From the NCBI RefSeq assembly GCF_018873765.1, contig NC_057919.1, positions 24,902,698 to 24,966,697 on the forward strand: a DNA stretch of 64,000 nucleotides, in the 5' to 3' direction. Below are positions 51,902 to 62,811 of the stretch, piece by piece; within the stretch, counting starts at the first letter, position 1, and each line of letters begins with the position of its first letter. The notes beneath the pieces were generated by a model. The model had not been told where the DNA came from and did not search any database. It saw only the letters and a program-made list of their open reading frames with translations. The translations under genes were made by a program, and so were the position numbers. This stretch comes from Telopea speciosissima (lineage: Eukaryota > Streptophyta > Magnoliopsida > Proteales > Proteaceae).

Positions 51902-53900
51902 GATTCTGATGAGGTTTATAACTCTGGAGTCCTGTAAGAATTCTCGGGTGAGAAAATCAGGGATAGAATTTAACTCTCCTTTTATGTATTCTATTTCAAA
52001 ATCAAAACTTGATAAAAGGGCTTGCCATCTTGCAAAAATTTGTTTTGAGGCAATATTTTGAACATCATTTTTCAAAACCTGTTTTACAGCATTGCAATCT
52101 ACTCTTACTAAGAATTTTTTGTTTAGCAAATCTCCTTGAAACTTTTGGATACATAACACAACTGATAAAATCTCCTTTTTGATAGTACTGTAATTCTTTT
52201 GTGCATTGTTCCATAGTCCAGATGTATATTGGACTAATTTTTCTGTTCCTTGGTCGACTTGTTTGAGGATTCCTCCATATCCAAAGTCTAAGGCATCAGT
52301 CTCAACAACCTTAGGAAGTTTTGGGTTTGCTAAGGTTAGGCAAGGAATTTTCTTGACTAATTTCTTTATTTCCTGGATGGCTTTTGTTTGTGGTTCTCCC
52401 CAAGCAAAGGCTTTCTTCTTGAGTCTTTGGTATAGGGGTTCACAAATCTTGCTTATTGAATGAAGGAAGTCTCTAACGTAATTTAGACTTCCTAGGAATC
52501 TTTACAACTGTTTCTTTTCTAGGATTTGATCAGGAAATTTTTCTGCAAAAATAATGGTCCTTTCAATGGGGATGATTGTTCCCTGGTGGATATAGTGGCC
52601 TGGAAACCTTATCTTGGTTTGGAATAAATCCATTTTCTTTTTTGAAAGGACGAGTCCATTGGTCTTGACAACTTGGTAGAAACTCCTTAGGTGTTTGAAG
52701 TGCTGGTCATTTGACTCAGAGAAAATTAGGACATCATCAATATAAACTATGGCATAGTGGCCATAGGGGTTGAAGATATCATTCATGATATTTTGGAATT
52801 CACTTGGAGCATTTTTCAATCCGAAAGGCATTACGTTCCATTCATATTGTCCAAACGGAGTTGTAAAGGCTGTTTTATAGTAGTCTTCTTCATGGATTTG
52901 GACTTGCCAGAATCCAGATTTCATATCAAATTTTGAGAATATTTTAGCTTGATGAATCTTTTGGAGCAGATCTTTTTTGTTGGGAATTGGATACCTAATC
53001 CATTGGAGAACTTCGTTTAGAGGTTTGTACTTGATTACTAATCGAGGGGTTCCTCTTTATATTTCTGAGTTTTTGTTTACATAGAAAACGACGCAACTCC
53101 AAGGGGATCGGCTCTTTCTAATCAATTTTTTATCTAAGAGGTCTTGAATTTCCTTTTTACAGGTTTCTTGAAGCTCTTGGCTCATTTGGATTGGTCTTGC
53201 CTTTGTAGGGATATTCTTCTCGGAGAATTCCTTTTCATAAGGGAGTTTGACAATGTGTTTTTTTCTATGCCAAAAGGCATCGGGAAATTCTGAGCAAAGG
53301 TTATTTTCAAATTGGGTTTTTATTTGGCTTATTTGGTTTTAAGTTTCTTTCTTCTGCAATGTTTCAGCTGTTTTTATGTGCATGATCTCTTTTTTTAAGT
53401 GGTCTAAGTGTTGTTCTTTGGTTTTTATTCTGTTTATAGTTGGGTCTTTTGTTATGTATGGCTAAGGCTTTAAGATTTCTTATTTATTCCATATCGGAGG
53501 GTTCTAAGAAGTCAAACCTTATTTTTTGTCCACCTATTTTTGTGACTAGCCCTTGGTTTGTTACCTTGAAAGATTTTATTAGTTCTATGAAGGGTTGTCC
53601 AAGTATTACTTGGCAATCCAGGTTTTTAACAAGGATGAAGGATTGTTTAAAACATATCCCTTGGTTGCAAATGTGGGCTTCAGAAATTTTGTATTTGACA
53701 TCTAGGCAGGCTCCACTGGCGGTGGTTAACCTTTGTCCAGTTCTTTCAAAATATTGGGTAGGAACCAATCCTTCTTGGATACAGTTCAGTTGGGCTCCTG
53801 AATCAATCAGGGCAATGGATGTGAACTTATAAGATGAGGCTATGGTTAGGGAAATCTTGACAAACCCTTTTTGGGGAGAGATATTTGCAGCAAAACTTTA
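51902..53900 (-). pseudogene. Pararetrovirus protease, reverse transcriptase and RNase H, broken
   Basis: The aspartic protease motif IALIDSGAQLNCIQ lies near 53780-53820, followed by VILGQPFIELIKSF. The reverse transcriptase contains FWQVQIHEEDYYKTAFTTPF, MPFGLKNAPSEFQ and the YIDD active site (codons 52733-52744). RNase H ends with VRVDCNAVKQVLKND and FLTREFLQ, just before the second ORF. Stops and frame changes occur between these blocks (around 53480-52925 and 52500-52160), so no polyprotein can be made. The RT is of the caulimovirid kind. Confidence 0.75.
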
Positions 53901-55408
53901 GTTTGTTTGTTCAGTTTCTAGTTCTGGGGCTTCAGCTTGTTTGGCCTTACCTTTGAGTCTTATTAATTCTTCTTTGACTTCTTTTATCTCTCTTTTTAAT
54001 TCTTGTGTTGTAACTTCAAGATTTGTGATTCTGGTTTTCTCAGATTTTTCTGCAGATTTTTTGTTATCAAACCTTTTGAAGACTTGGTTAATGTCATAGG
54101 GTTTTTGTCTTTCTTTATTTTCTTCTAAAGCCTGTTTAGCTTCTTCTAGACATTGTTTTCTAACTTGGATGTCTGCTATTTGTTCTATTGCATCAAAGAA
54201 GGATTGTCTTATCATATTGATGCTTTTGGTTTCTGAACTATCCTCAGAGGAGGAATAGGTTTTTATAGCAGAGGTGATGCAATTGCAAGCAACAGCATCA
54301 GGTTCAGAGTCAGTTTCATCACTGGACTTAGTTTCTTGGTTGATTTGATTTACTTCATAGAAGATATCATTATCGGAGTCTTCTATGCCCAGATATCATT
54401 ATCGGAGTCTTCTATGTCCGAGTCAGATTCAGCGAATATTTTGAAGATTTGTTCATAAGTCTTTTGGTCTAGGTTCAGAAGGCTTACCTTCTTGGCAACC
54501 TTGTAATATTTTGCAATGTGGCCAATTTTTCCACAGTTAAAACATTTTCTTTTATCGGAACTTGTAGGTCTATCTTGTTTTGTTTCCTCTTGGGGTTTCT
54601 TGAGATGAAACCCTTTTTTCTTAGAAAATCTAGGTTTTGTATAGAACTTTTCTGGGTTTTCTTTATAATGTTCTTTAGAATATTTCTTATGTTTAGACTT
54701 GAAATGTTTTTTATGTTTATGCTTTTTATCTGAAGGAGGTTTTGGGATTGGGAACCCATATGGTTCGCAAAACCCTCCTAGTTCTTTGTAGGATTTATTT
54801 TCTTTTTTCACTTGTTTTGCTAACCTTAGGTCAGTGCATAAGGCTATCCCTTCTTCATGTATGGTATTGATTAGATCTCCATAGGTGAGATTCTTATAAG
54901 GAATTTCACCATTGTTTTCTTTTCTAAGTTTTTGTTTGATCTTCTCTGAGAAGATGTTTGGTAGTCCAGTGATAAATTTTTCTTTCCAGAAGGGAGAGTT
55001 GGCGTCTTCCCTAGTTAGGACTTTGGTCATGAAAATATCTTTATACTATTTGAAGTCGTGTAGTTTTCTACACCTAAGATTTGTTAATTGTTCAGAAGAT
55101 CTGTCTTTCAATCTAGACGGATCTCCTAAGAAATATTTGGTGATACTAAAGATTAGCGTATTAACTGCATCTTCAATAATCCTACCGTCTTCTAGAATTA
55201 TTGTTCCATCTCCAGTGGTTTGTACTGCAGTTAAGATTTCAGTTTTTTGGTTAATGGTTAGGACATAGTCCCACCATCCTTTTAATTGGCCAGTGAACCC
55301 TGAAACCAGGAGATCAGCCACAGCTTGGTCGGAGGTTTCTTTTATCCGGTAGGCATTTGCCATCATCGTCATTTCTTGAAGTTTGTTGATTATATTGTAT
55401 TCAGACAT
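53898..55408 (-). pseudogene. Pararetrovirus coat-protein region, broken
   Basis: Frames at 55408-55046, 55030-54383 and 54215-53898 cover the capsid region. The first contains LKGWWDYVL; the second contains PFWKEKFITGLPNIFSEKI, a Lys/His-rich tract (KKHKHKKHFKSKHKKY) and a zinc knuckle CFNCGKIGHIAKYY. The last cysteine of the CX2CX4HX4C pattern is replaced by tyrosine. An acidic stretch (SDSDIEDSDND) follows. A 29-bp tandem duplication at 54363-54420 breaks the frame. The third frame is a charged coiled-coil-like segment. Coat protein packages the viral DNA; here it is not expressible. Confidence 0.7.
54363..54420. repeat. 29-bp tandem duplication in the viral coat region
   Basis: AGATATCATTATCGGAGTCT begins two adjacent copies (54363 and 54392). 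The unit length of 29 is not a multiple of three, so it shifts the reading frame. Confidence 0.85.
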
Positions 55409-55468
55409 GCCATCAATGTTTCATTCATAGATGACACCACTTTGGTAGGAAGCTTGGGAGTAAATCCC

Positions 55469-57394
55469 TCAATTTTCCATTTGTAAATCGGGGAAGGTTG
55501 GTTTTGGGTAAGACCTTTGGAAATTTTCTTCTATCACATTTATAGCATTTGGTTTGTTATTGGTTTCTTGGAGGTTTACAACTGCTATTGATTTTTCAAC
55601 TCCTGAGAGTTGGGATGGGCTTTGGGATTCTTTTTGGGGTGTTTCTGGGATGACTAAGGAGTTTAGTTTTTGTTCGATTTCCCTTAGGGCATCGACTTTG
55701 CTTAGAGATTTTGTGTTTCTTTTGTTGATGTTATGTGGGTTGAACATGGGTCTTGTTTTTGAGGAACTTGAGAGTTCTTTGGTTGAACTAATTCCTGGAT
55801 CTGGGTCTGGAGGATGTAATTTTGGTTGTACTAAAGCTTCAACCCTAGACAATTGGTTTCCTATTGTCAGGAGATGTTGATTCGTATAATTTGTTAAGCC
55901 AATAAGTTTTTTCTCTCCTTCAGTGGCTCCATGTGTTGTTCTAAATGGAGTAGCAGGTATTTTTGCTGCATTGATTGTTAATTTGAGGTTTGCTAGAGGA
56001 GGATGTACGGACTCTATAGTTTCATTAGAGTCAGTCTTCCAAGAAACTGTAGTTTTCTGATTTGTGTTTAGACTAACAATGGGGTAGTCTAATTTATGGT
56101 GTTTGGCATATATTTCTAAATAGGTGAAGAAAACTATATTAATCTTTTGGCTGGTCATGAAATCGTACCAGTGTTCTCTAATTTTGGTTCTCTGATATTC
56201 TGTGGTGGCTCCAAAGAACCAATCTTTTTTATCTTTGTTTTTGGAAGATTCAAAGTCTTCCCTTAATAAAAGTTTGTTTATTTGAAAGTCTTCTTCGCAA
56301 AGAATGACTCTGACTTTGGCATCTTGGGTATGTGTTTCCATCTGAGAATAGGATGGTGACCGAGGGGGTGTTGGAGTTGAATCAGACCTTTGTGTTTCAT
56401 CTTTATAGTCCTGGTATATTCCATGTAGAATGTTACCTAGTTGCCTAAGGTTGGTAAGGCAACTACTTGCTGTTTGGTAGCTATAGTTTGAAGGTGTGCC
56501 GGAGTACGAAGCTCTGGCAGGTTGTTCTTTGGGTTTTGAGGATCCTTCAGGTTCTTTCCCCTTTTGGGTACCCTGTGTCCTATTAAACTTGATTGAAACT
56601 TCTTTGTCAATGGTCTGAGTGATATACTCGACCTCTCTATTGTCTATTTGAGGGATAGGAATCTGGCACTGCAGTTTCCATTCATCTGGGAATGAGATCT
56701 CATCCCATTTTGAAATTCTTGGGAGAATGGTCCTGGCATGAGCGAAGTCCGTTTCAATGAACCTAGTTTGGCCCTTCTCAGACTTTCTCAAGGCCCTTGG
56801 GCAGGAGATCTTTTTCATGGCTTTGTACTGGATCCTATGGACAACAACTATTGGTATAGATCTAGGCTTCATGTTATAGCCATGGGATTTGAGGTTGATC
56901 TTGAGAGCATCTAGGATGTTCTCATCTTTCAAGGGTAAACTGATATCTGGGTAACAATTGAAGTGAACTGGTCCGTAACACATACTTGTCTCGATGGCTC
57001 CTATGAGGGAATCATCAAATTTCAAGAATCTTGTATCTCTTAAGGCTAAGAGTATTGATGTGTTTAGTCCTTCTCTGTGAAGGGGTTTTATTGCAACTTG
57101 GATTAGTCCTATGTGAATGTAATTATATTTTTGTTTAAGTTGTTCAAGACTTTTGGGGTTTAGCAGGCAGATTTCCTGCATATTTGGGCTGAAATCTATT
57201 GTTTGTTCAATGGTGTTGATGGTTTCAACAAAGCTGTAAAGATCTTGTTTATAAACATCTTTGGTCGAAACTTTGGGGATGGTCCATTTTTTGAGACTTC
57301 CATCTCTCTTTTGTTCATCGTTACTTATTACGCTATAGTTTGAATTCCAGTCTTCCATGGTTCTCGAAGACATCGCCCGACTTAATCGATCCAT
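55469..57394 (-). CDS. Pararetrovirus movement-protein region, copy A (decayed polyprotein start)
   Basis: An open frame of 641 codons from ATG 57394. The first ~270 residues form a 30K-type movement protein: SLKKWTIPKVSTKDVYKQDL, IHIGLIQVAIKPLHREGLNT, LLALRDTRFLKFDDSLIGAI and CYGPVHFNCYPDISLPL. Such proteins open plasmodesmata for cell-to-cell spread. The remainder is a hydrophilic linker (SSKPKEQPARASYSGTPSNY, PTPPRSPSYSQMETHTQD) and a middle domain (KKDWFFGATTEYQRTKIREH) that would lead into the coat region. A stop near 55469 ends it before the coat frame. This segment recurs in copy B. The start ATG closely follows the leader. Confidence 0.7.
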   Translation of the reverse strand: MDRLSRAMSSRTMEDWNSNYSVISNDEQKRDGSLKKWTIPKVSTKDVYKQDLYSFVETINTIEQTIDFSPNMQEICLLNPKSLEQLKQKYNYIHIGLIQVAIKPLHREGLNTSILLALRDTRFLKFDDSLIGAIETSMCYGPVHFNCYPDISLPLKDENILDALKINLKSHGYNMKPRSIPIVVVHRIQYKAMKKISCPRALRKSEKGQTRFIETDFAHARTILPRISKWDEISFPDEWKLQCQIPIPQIDNREVEYITQTIDKEVSIKFNRTQGTQKGKEPEGSSKPKEQPARASYSGTPSNYSYQTASSCLTNLRQLGNILHGIYQDYKDETQRSDSTPTPPRSPSYSQMETHTQDAKVRVILCEEDFQINKLLLREDFESSKNKDKKDWFFGATTEYQRTKIREHWYDFMTSQKINIVFFTYLEIYAKHHKLDYPIVSLNTNQKTTVSWKTDSNETIESVHPPLANLKLTINAAKIPATPFRTTHGATEGEKKLIGLTNYTNQHLLTIGNQLSRVEALVQPKLHPPDPDPGISSTKELSSSSKTRPMFNPHNINKRNTKSLSKVDALREIEQKLNSLVIPETPQKESQSPSQLSGVEKSIAVVNLQETNNKPNAINVIEENFQRSYPKPTFPDLQMEN

Positions 57395-57536
57395 GATATG
57401 GTACTATCCCCCCTTTAAAAGTGCATTTTACCTTCCTAAAATGGAAAAAGGCACTATCTGGTGTTATACCGTCGTCTCCTGGACTTACACTCCTTCGGCC
57501 GTTTAGACGGTTCAGTGCCAGATACTCTATTGTTCT
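57395..57536 (-). other. Viral leader fragment, copy A, and junction
   Basis: This sequence is nearly identical to 60119-60240 (shared GTGCATTTTACCTTCCTAAA and CCGTTTAGACGGTTCAGTGC). It contains the self-complementary AGACGGT/ACCGTCG region. Similarity to copy B's leader ends at about 57524; by 57537 the sequence has become coat-region sequence of copy B. The two copies are therefore joined by an illegitimate junction rather than a full genome unit. Confidence 0.75.
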
Positions 57537-60290
57537 TTTTTACTTGTTTTGCTAATTTTAGGTCAGTGCATAAGGCAATGCCTTCTTCATGAATTGTATT
57601 GATCAGGTCTCCATAAGTAAGATTTTCATAAGGAATCTCACCATTATTTTCTTTCCTAAGTCTTTGTTTTATTTTTTCTGAGAAAATATTTGGTTATCCA
57701 GTGATAAATTTTTCTTTCCAGAAGGGAGAGTTAGTATCTTCCCTAGTTAAGACCTTGATCATGAATATGTCTTTATACCATTTGAAGTCATGTAGTTTCC
57801 TACATCTAAGATTTGTTAGTTGTTCTGAAGATCTGTCTTTTAATCTGGATGGATCTCCTAAGAAGTATTTGGTGATACTAAAGATGAGAGTGTTGACTGC
57901 ATCTTCAACAACTCTACCATTCTCTAAAATTATCGTTCCTTCTTTACTAGTTTGAACTGCTATTAAGATTTCAGTTTTTTGGTTAATGGTTAGGACATAG
58001 TCCCAACATCCTTTTAGTTGGCCAGTAAATCCTGAGATCAGGAGATCAACCACGGCTTGGTCGGAAGTTTCTTTGATCCGGTAGGCATTGGCTACCATGG
58101 TCATTTCTTGTAACTTGTTTATTACGTTGTATTCAGACATTTCATCTATGTTCCATTCATAGATGACTCCACTTTGATAAGAAGCTTGGGAATAAATCCC
58201 TTGATTTTCCATTTGTAAATCGGGGAAGGTTGGTTTTGGGTAAGACCTTTGGAAATTTTCTTCTATTGCGTTTATGGTACTTGGTTCATTGTTGATTTCT
58301 TGGAGGTTTATGACTCCAACAGTTCTTGCAATCTTTGAGAATTGAGATTGATTTTGGGATTCCTTTTGGGGAGTTTCTGGGATGACTAAGGAACTTAGTC
58401 TTTGTTTGATTTCTCTTAAGACATCGGTTTTGCTTAGCGCTTTTATGTTTCTTTTGTTCATGTTATGGGGGTTGAACATTGGTCTTGTTTTTGAGGAACT
58501 TGGGAGATCTTTGGTTGAACTAGTTCCTGGTCCTGGATCTGGGGGATCTAATTTTGGTTGTACTAAAGCTTCAACTCTAGATAGTTGGTTTCCTATGGTT
58601 AGGAGATGTTGGTTTGTATAATTTGTTAAGCCAATGAGTTTTTTCTCACCTTCAGTGGCTCCGCTTGTTGCTCTAAATGGGGTAGCAAGAACTTCTGCTC
58701 CATTGATTGTTAATTTGAGGTTTGCCAGTGGGGGATGGACAAACTCTATAGTTTCATCTAAGTCAGTCTTCCAAGAGGTGGTAGTTTTCTGATTTGTGTT
58801 TAGACTGACAAAGGGGTAGTCTAATTCATGGTGTTTGGCATATATTTCTAGATAGGTAAAGAAAACTATATTGATCTTTTGACTAGTCATGGTATTATAC
58901 CAATGTTCCATAATCTTGTTTCGTTGGTCTTCTGAAGTTGTTTCAAAGAACCAGTCTTTTTTATCTTTGTTCTTTGGAGATTCAAAGTCTTCTCTTAGTA
59001 ATGGTTTCGCAAAGAATGACTCTAATTGAGGCATCCTGAGTAGGAGCTGCCATCTGAGAATAAGATGGTGACCTAGGGGGTGATGGAGTTGAATCAGATC
59101 TTTGAGTTTCAGTCTTATATTCTTGGTACATTCCATGCAAAATGTTTCCATGTTGCCTAAGGTTGGTAAGGCCACTACTTGTTGTTTGGTAGCTATATTT
59201 TGAGGGCGTGCCGGAGTATGAAGCTCTGGCAGGCTGCTCTTTGGGTTTTAAGGATCCTACAGGTTCTTTTCCCTTTTGGGTTCCCTGTGCCCTATTAAAT
59301 TTGATTGAAACTTCTTCGTCAATGGTCTGGGTGATATATTCAACTTCTCGGTTATCTATTTGTGGGATCGGAATTTGGCACTGCAGCTTCTATTCTTCTG
59401 GGAATGAAATTTCATCCCATCTTGAAATCCTAGGGAGAATGGTCCTAGCATGAGCGAAGTCTGTTTCTATGAACCTAGTTTGGCCATTTTCTGACTTCCT
59501 CAAGGCTCTTGGGCAGGAAATCTTCTTCATAGCTTTGTACTGGATTCTATGGACAACAGCTATGGGTATTGATCCAGGCTTCATATTGTAGCCATGGGAT
59601 TTGAGGTTGATTTTGAGAGCATCTAAGATGTTCTCATCTTTTCAGGGTAAACTTATGTCAGGATAACAATTGAAATGGACAGGTCCATTACACATACTTG
59701 TTTCGATGGCTCCAATGAGGGAATCATCAAATATGAGGAATCTTGTGTCTCTTAAGGCTAAGAGTATTGATGTGTTTAATCCTTCTCTTCTCTATGAAGG
59801 GGTTTTATGGCAACTTGGATGAGTCCTATGTGAATATAATTATATTTTTGTTTAAGTTGTTCAAGACTTTTGGGGGTTTAGCAGGCAGATTTCCTGCATA
59901 TTTGGGCTGAAGTCAACTGTTTGTTCAACGGTGTTGATGGTTTCAGCGAAGCTGTACAAGTCTTGTTTATAAACATCTTTGGTCGGAACTTTGGGGATGG
60001 TCCATTTTCTGAGACTTCCGTCTCTCTTTTGTTCATCATTACCTATTACGCTACAGTTTGAACTCCAGTCTTCCATAGTTCACGAAGATATTGTCCTACT
60101 TAATCGATCCATGATATGGTACTATCCCCCCTTTAAAAGTGCATTTTACCTTCCTAAAATAGGAAAAGGCACTATCTGGTGTTATACCGTCGTCTCCCGG
60201 ACTTACACTCCTTCGACCGTTTAGACGGTTCAGTGCCAGATACTATCCGACTCTTTCCACCCAGAAAGGGAACGTACTAAGAGAGAGGGT
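57537..60290 (-). pseudogene. Endogenous caulimovirid copy B, partial
   Basis: This copy runs (minus strand) from a leader at 60290-60119 through the movement-protein region, with broken frames at 60076-59861 and 59584-59390 and stops in between, and the middle domain (59175-57694, 493 codons). It stops inside the coat region at 57537, equivalent to about 54810 in copy A. It lacks protease, RT, RNase H and the second ORF. It differs from copy A by many substitutions and small indels, including a deletion near 59005 relative to copy A's LLREDFE..CEEDFQI part, so the two copies are not a recent duplication. Confidence 0.75.
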
Positions 60291-61904
60291 GAAGGCACAA
60301 TATCACGAGCCTATTCTTTCTATGTCTTTAATATTGCTAAATCATTTCAGCTACTTTTGATATTTAAATGTAATTTCATGCACTCAATTTATATTTTGGC
60401 CAATTTGGGGCAATTACATCTTGTTTGACCAACTTAGCATAAGTTAGGTGTTGTGGCATTTTTTCACTGTATTAAAACTTAGGTTAAAGTACATTAATTG
60501 GATTAATTAGGATTCATAATGTACTTAATTACCAATTTAGGGATGGTAAATAGAATTAAAATATTAATGTAATAAGGTTCGTAACCTTAACCATGATAAA
60601 CTAAGCCTTACAAATTATATTAATTAGGTGTGTAATATGTATAAACAGCAAATATAAAACAAGTGTTTGGTCTAAAAAGACTGATTCCAGACCGGCATTG
60701 TGGGGGTGCCTAACATCTTCCCTTTGGCATCATTTGACATTTACCCAGTGATTTGTGGATCCTTAACCCTAATCTAGATGACGACTCATCTTTTCCTGAT
60801 CCACCCTCTTGCGACGTGAGAGGGTAGTATGAGAAAGTACCATAGCAATCTCACACATTACCCCCAGATACAGTTCGGATCCTCCCCGATCCATTGTACC
60901 TTCAGTAATCTTGATGCATAATTTTTTTTTGTCTCATGCTTATTGTATCGTAATTTTTCCAAAATTTTTACTTTTCAATGGTTTCCCTAATCTATGCATC
61001 AATATTGTCACGTGGCAAGCCAAATGGGGTAGAAATTTGTAAATAGATATATCTCAAGGTCCTCTGTTCATATGTCAAGCTTCAACCTCAAAAGGATTTG
61101 ACACTGTAGCAAAAGCTTAGGACTGAGAAGAGGATACAAGTCTGGAACATGGGTATGAAATTTATCTCCATTGATTCAGATTTGAATCGGCTGAAATCAC
61201 TCATACTCAGTTAAGACTCAATCTAACACGGTCGGAACCCGTTCTCTTAGATTAGAGGTTAATCAGGATTGGAATAGTTTCGGTTCTCATTCAAATTGGG
61301 TGATTCTATCGATTCTCATCCAACTTTTAAAACCTTGAGGGCATATAATCAAGTCCAAGCCATTTCCTAGATATTCAATGAATGGAATTGCAACATCACC
61401 CATCCCCTTGGTACAATTAGATATATAGTGGATATACCCCTAAAAATCGCCCAAAATATAAAACTTTTTGCCAACAAAAGTTTCATAAAATTTTCGGACC
61501 AAAACATTTTCATAAAATCTTCATTCATGATGATTTTATCATTTGATTAGATTTTGGGGGACGGTGAATGTTGTTATTAACTCCCACCACTATTGTTCAA
61601 GGTCCGAAATACCCTTTCCCAGTCCAATGTAAGGATCCAATGATATATATGAGCAAGAGATTGTCAACGTGCGCCTTGTTATTTACATGCCCCACCAATT
61701 GGAGAAAATATCAGCTCCCTACATGGGGCTGGGTGGGGACAGATCTCCAACCTCCATGGAATTGTGGGACCCACTTGTCCCCCATGTGGAGAGGTGATCC
61801 GAACTCCACTAATTGGGGGATGTGAGACACTATTAAATACACAGATTGGGAGAACGAGAAAAAAGTGCGTAAGACAAGGGGGAGGAGACGGACTGAGGGA
61901 GGTG
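60291..61904. other. Gene-free stretch
   Basis: AT-rich DNA with no recognisable exon or element boundary. The viral leader similarity fades after about 60290. TGGGGGTGCCTAACA and CACGTGGCAAGCC words were noted without a match to a known feature. Confidence 0.45.
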
Positions 61905-62045
61905 TACAACCTAAGCATTGCTGAATGAGAGGCTGATTCTGTCTCGGGCGATCTTACTGATGAACAGCTCATTTTTATGGTCACCGTGTATGAACACCTG
62001 CTCCCCGTGGTAGAATCGTTGAAGTCACATAACTTGCTTGCTGTT
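61905..62045 (-). pseudogene. ATS3/PLAT-like gene fragment
   Basis: The minus strand reads CSYTVTIKMSCSSVR and, after a one-base frame change, ARDRISLSFSNA. The CSYTVxIKTSCSS..xRDxISLxFGDA pattern begins the domain of embryo-specific protein ATS3-like secreted proteins (PLAT/LH2 fold). Only this first part is present, with a frameshift and no downstream domain (no tyrosine-rich C-terminal half). Upstream exons were not found. The identification rests on a short match. Confidence 0.35.
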
Positions 62046-62591
62046 ACCATTCTTTTTCAGAAATTAAAAAGTACCAGTTAATGGAGCCTCATCAAAAGGA
62101 TCTACTATTTAAAATCTTGTTTCATATTAAGTTGCTATGAGCTCCCAAAATGACAACTTTTCCAATAATCACATCTACTGTCCAAAATACCAATGGGAAA
62201 CTCTCTATTACTTTATTCAATTCTTACTCCTCACCAATCAAGTAATTGAAAATAGATCCTTTACAATTGAAATCTGAAGCCAAATTTAAGATTATATTAT
62301 CATTTTACATGAGTTGGTTTCTGAATACCCTTTGCTTATGGCTTCTTGCATTATCTGGAAGCTTTTAACATTATCAAACTCAGAAGGTTGTTTCCCTGAG
62401 AAGAAAAAGAAGAAAACACACATTAAAGGAGGGGGGGAGGGGACATAAGACACAGACATGCAGTTCATTGAAATTAATAACAAGCTTTAGGTTTAACACT
62501 ATGTCAATATGGTTAAACCCATTATTTGCGCTCTTGGACCAACACAAGACTCTTAGGGTATCACAAAACATGTTCAGACCTGTAGGTACAA
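62046..62591. other. Possible intron or 3' flank of the 62.6-kb exon
   Basis: On the minus strand, TTCTTCTTTTTCTTCTCAG at about 62395 precedes a short open segment ending in TAA near 62292 (PSEFDNVKSFQIMQEAIS). It could be an alternative last exon of the gene at 62592-62723, or chance. Nothing else is seen. Confidence 0.25.
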
Positions 62592-62723
62592 TTAAATATT
62601 GCTTCCTCTAGTAGGACGACAAACATGGTTCCTTCTACGACGATGCTCTTCACTATGATGTTGAGTGCGACATGTATAACCATACCAGCAGTCCTCCCTT
62701 TGAGATGCATCAGGAGGTAAAAG
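62592..62723 (-). CDS. Terminal exon of a Cys/His-rich protein gene
   Basis: The exon begins after TTTTGTAG and reads LPPDASQREDCWYGYTCRTQ, then HHSEEHRRRRNHVCRPTRGS, ending NI and TAA at 62592-62594. The spacing CWYGxxCRTQxH..EEH.....NHVC looks like a small zinc-binding module, reminiscent of CxYGxxC zinc fingers, near the C-terminus of a larger regulatory protein. The family was not identified. It is 43 residues long with no break. The rest of the gene should lie further right on this strand; the RTE LINE at 62.8-63.8 kb would then be in its intron, and the upstream exons outside the window. Confidence 0.5.
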   Translation of the reverse strand, partial: LLPPDASQREDCWYGYTCRTQHHSEEHRRRRNHVCRPTRGSNI

Positions 62724-62811
62724 CTACAAAAGAGTGCAAAAAATATCAGCACAAATGTAACAAAAGAGTACCTTGCTAAGTCATATATTAAAAGTTAGAG
62801 ACAGTTATTTA

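Larger units (their letters stand above)
49850..57536 (-). other. Endogenous caulimovirid (florendovirus-like), copy A
   Basis: The minus-strand order is leader (57536-57395), movement protein, coat protein with zinc knuckle, aspartic protease, reverse transcriptase, RNase H, a C-terminal second ORF and an intergenic region. This is the Caulimoviridae layout. There is no integrase and there are no LTRs, so this is not a retrotransposon. The length of about 7.7 kb fits one genome unit. The single polyprotein plus a second ORF, and the host-genome setting, suggest the florendovirus type; petuvirus-like is less likely. Coding is broken by stops and frameshifts between 55.4 and 52.2 kb. The right end joins directly to a second partial copy at 57537. 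The left limit is approximate. Confidence 0.8.
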
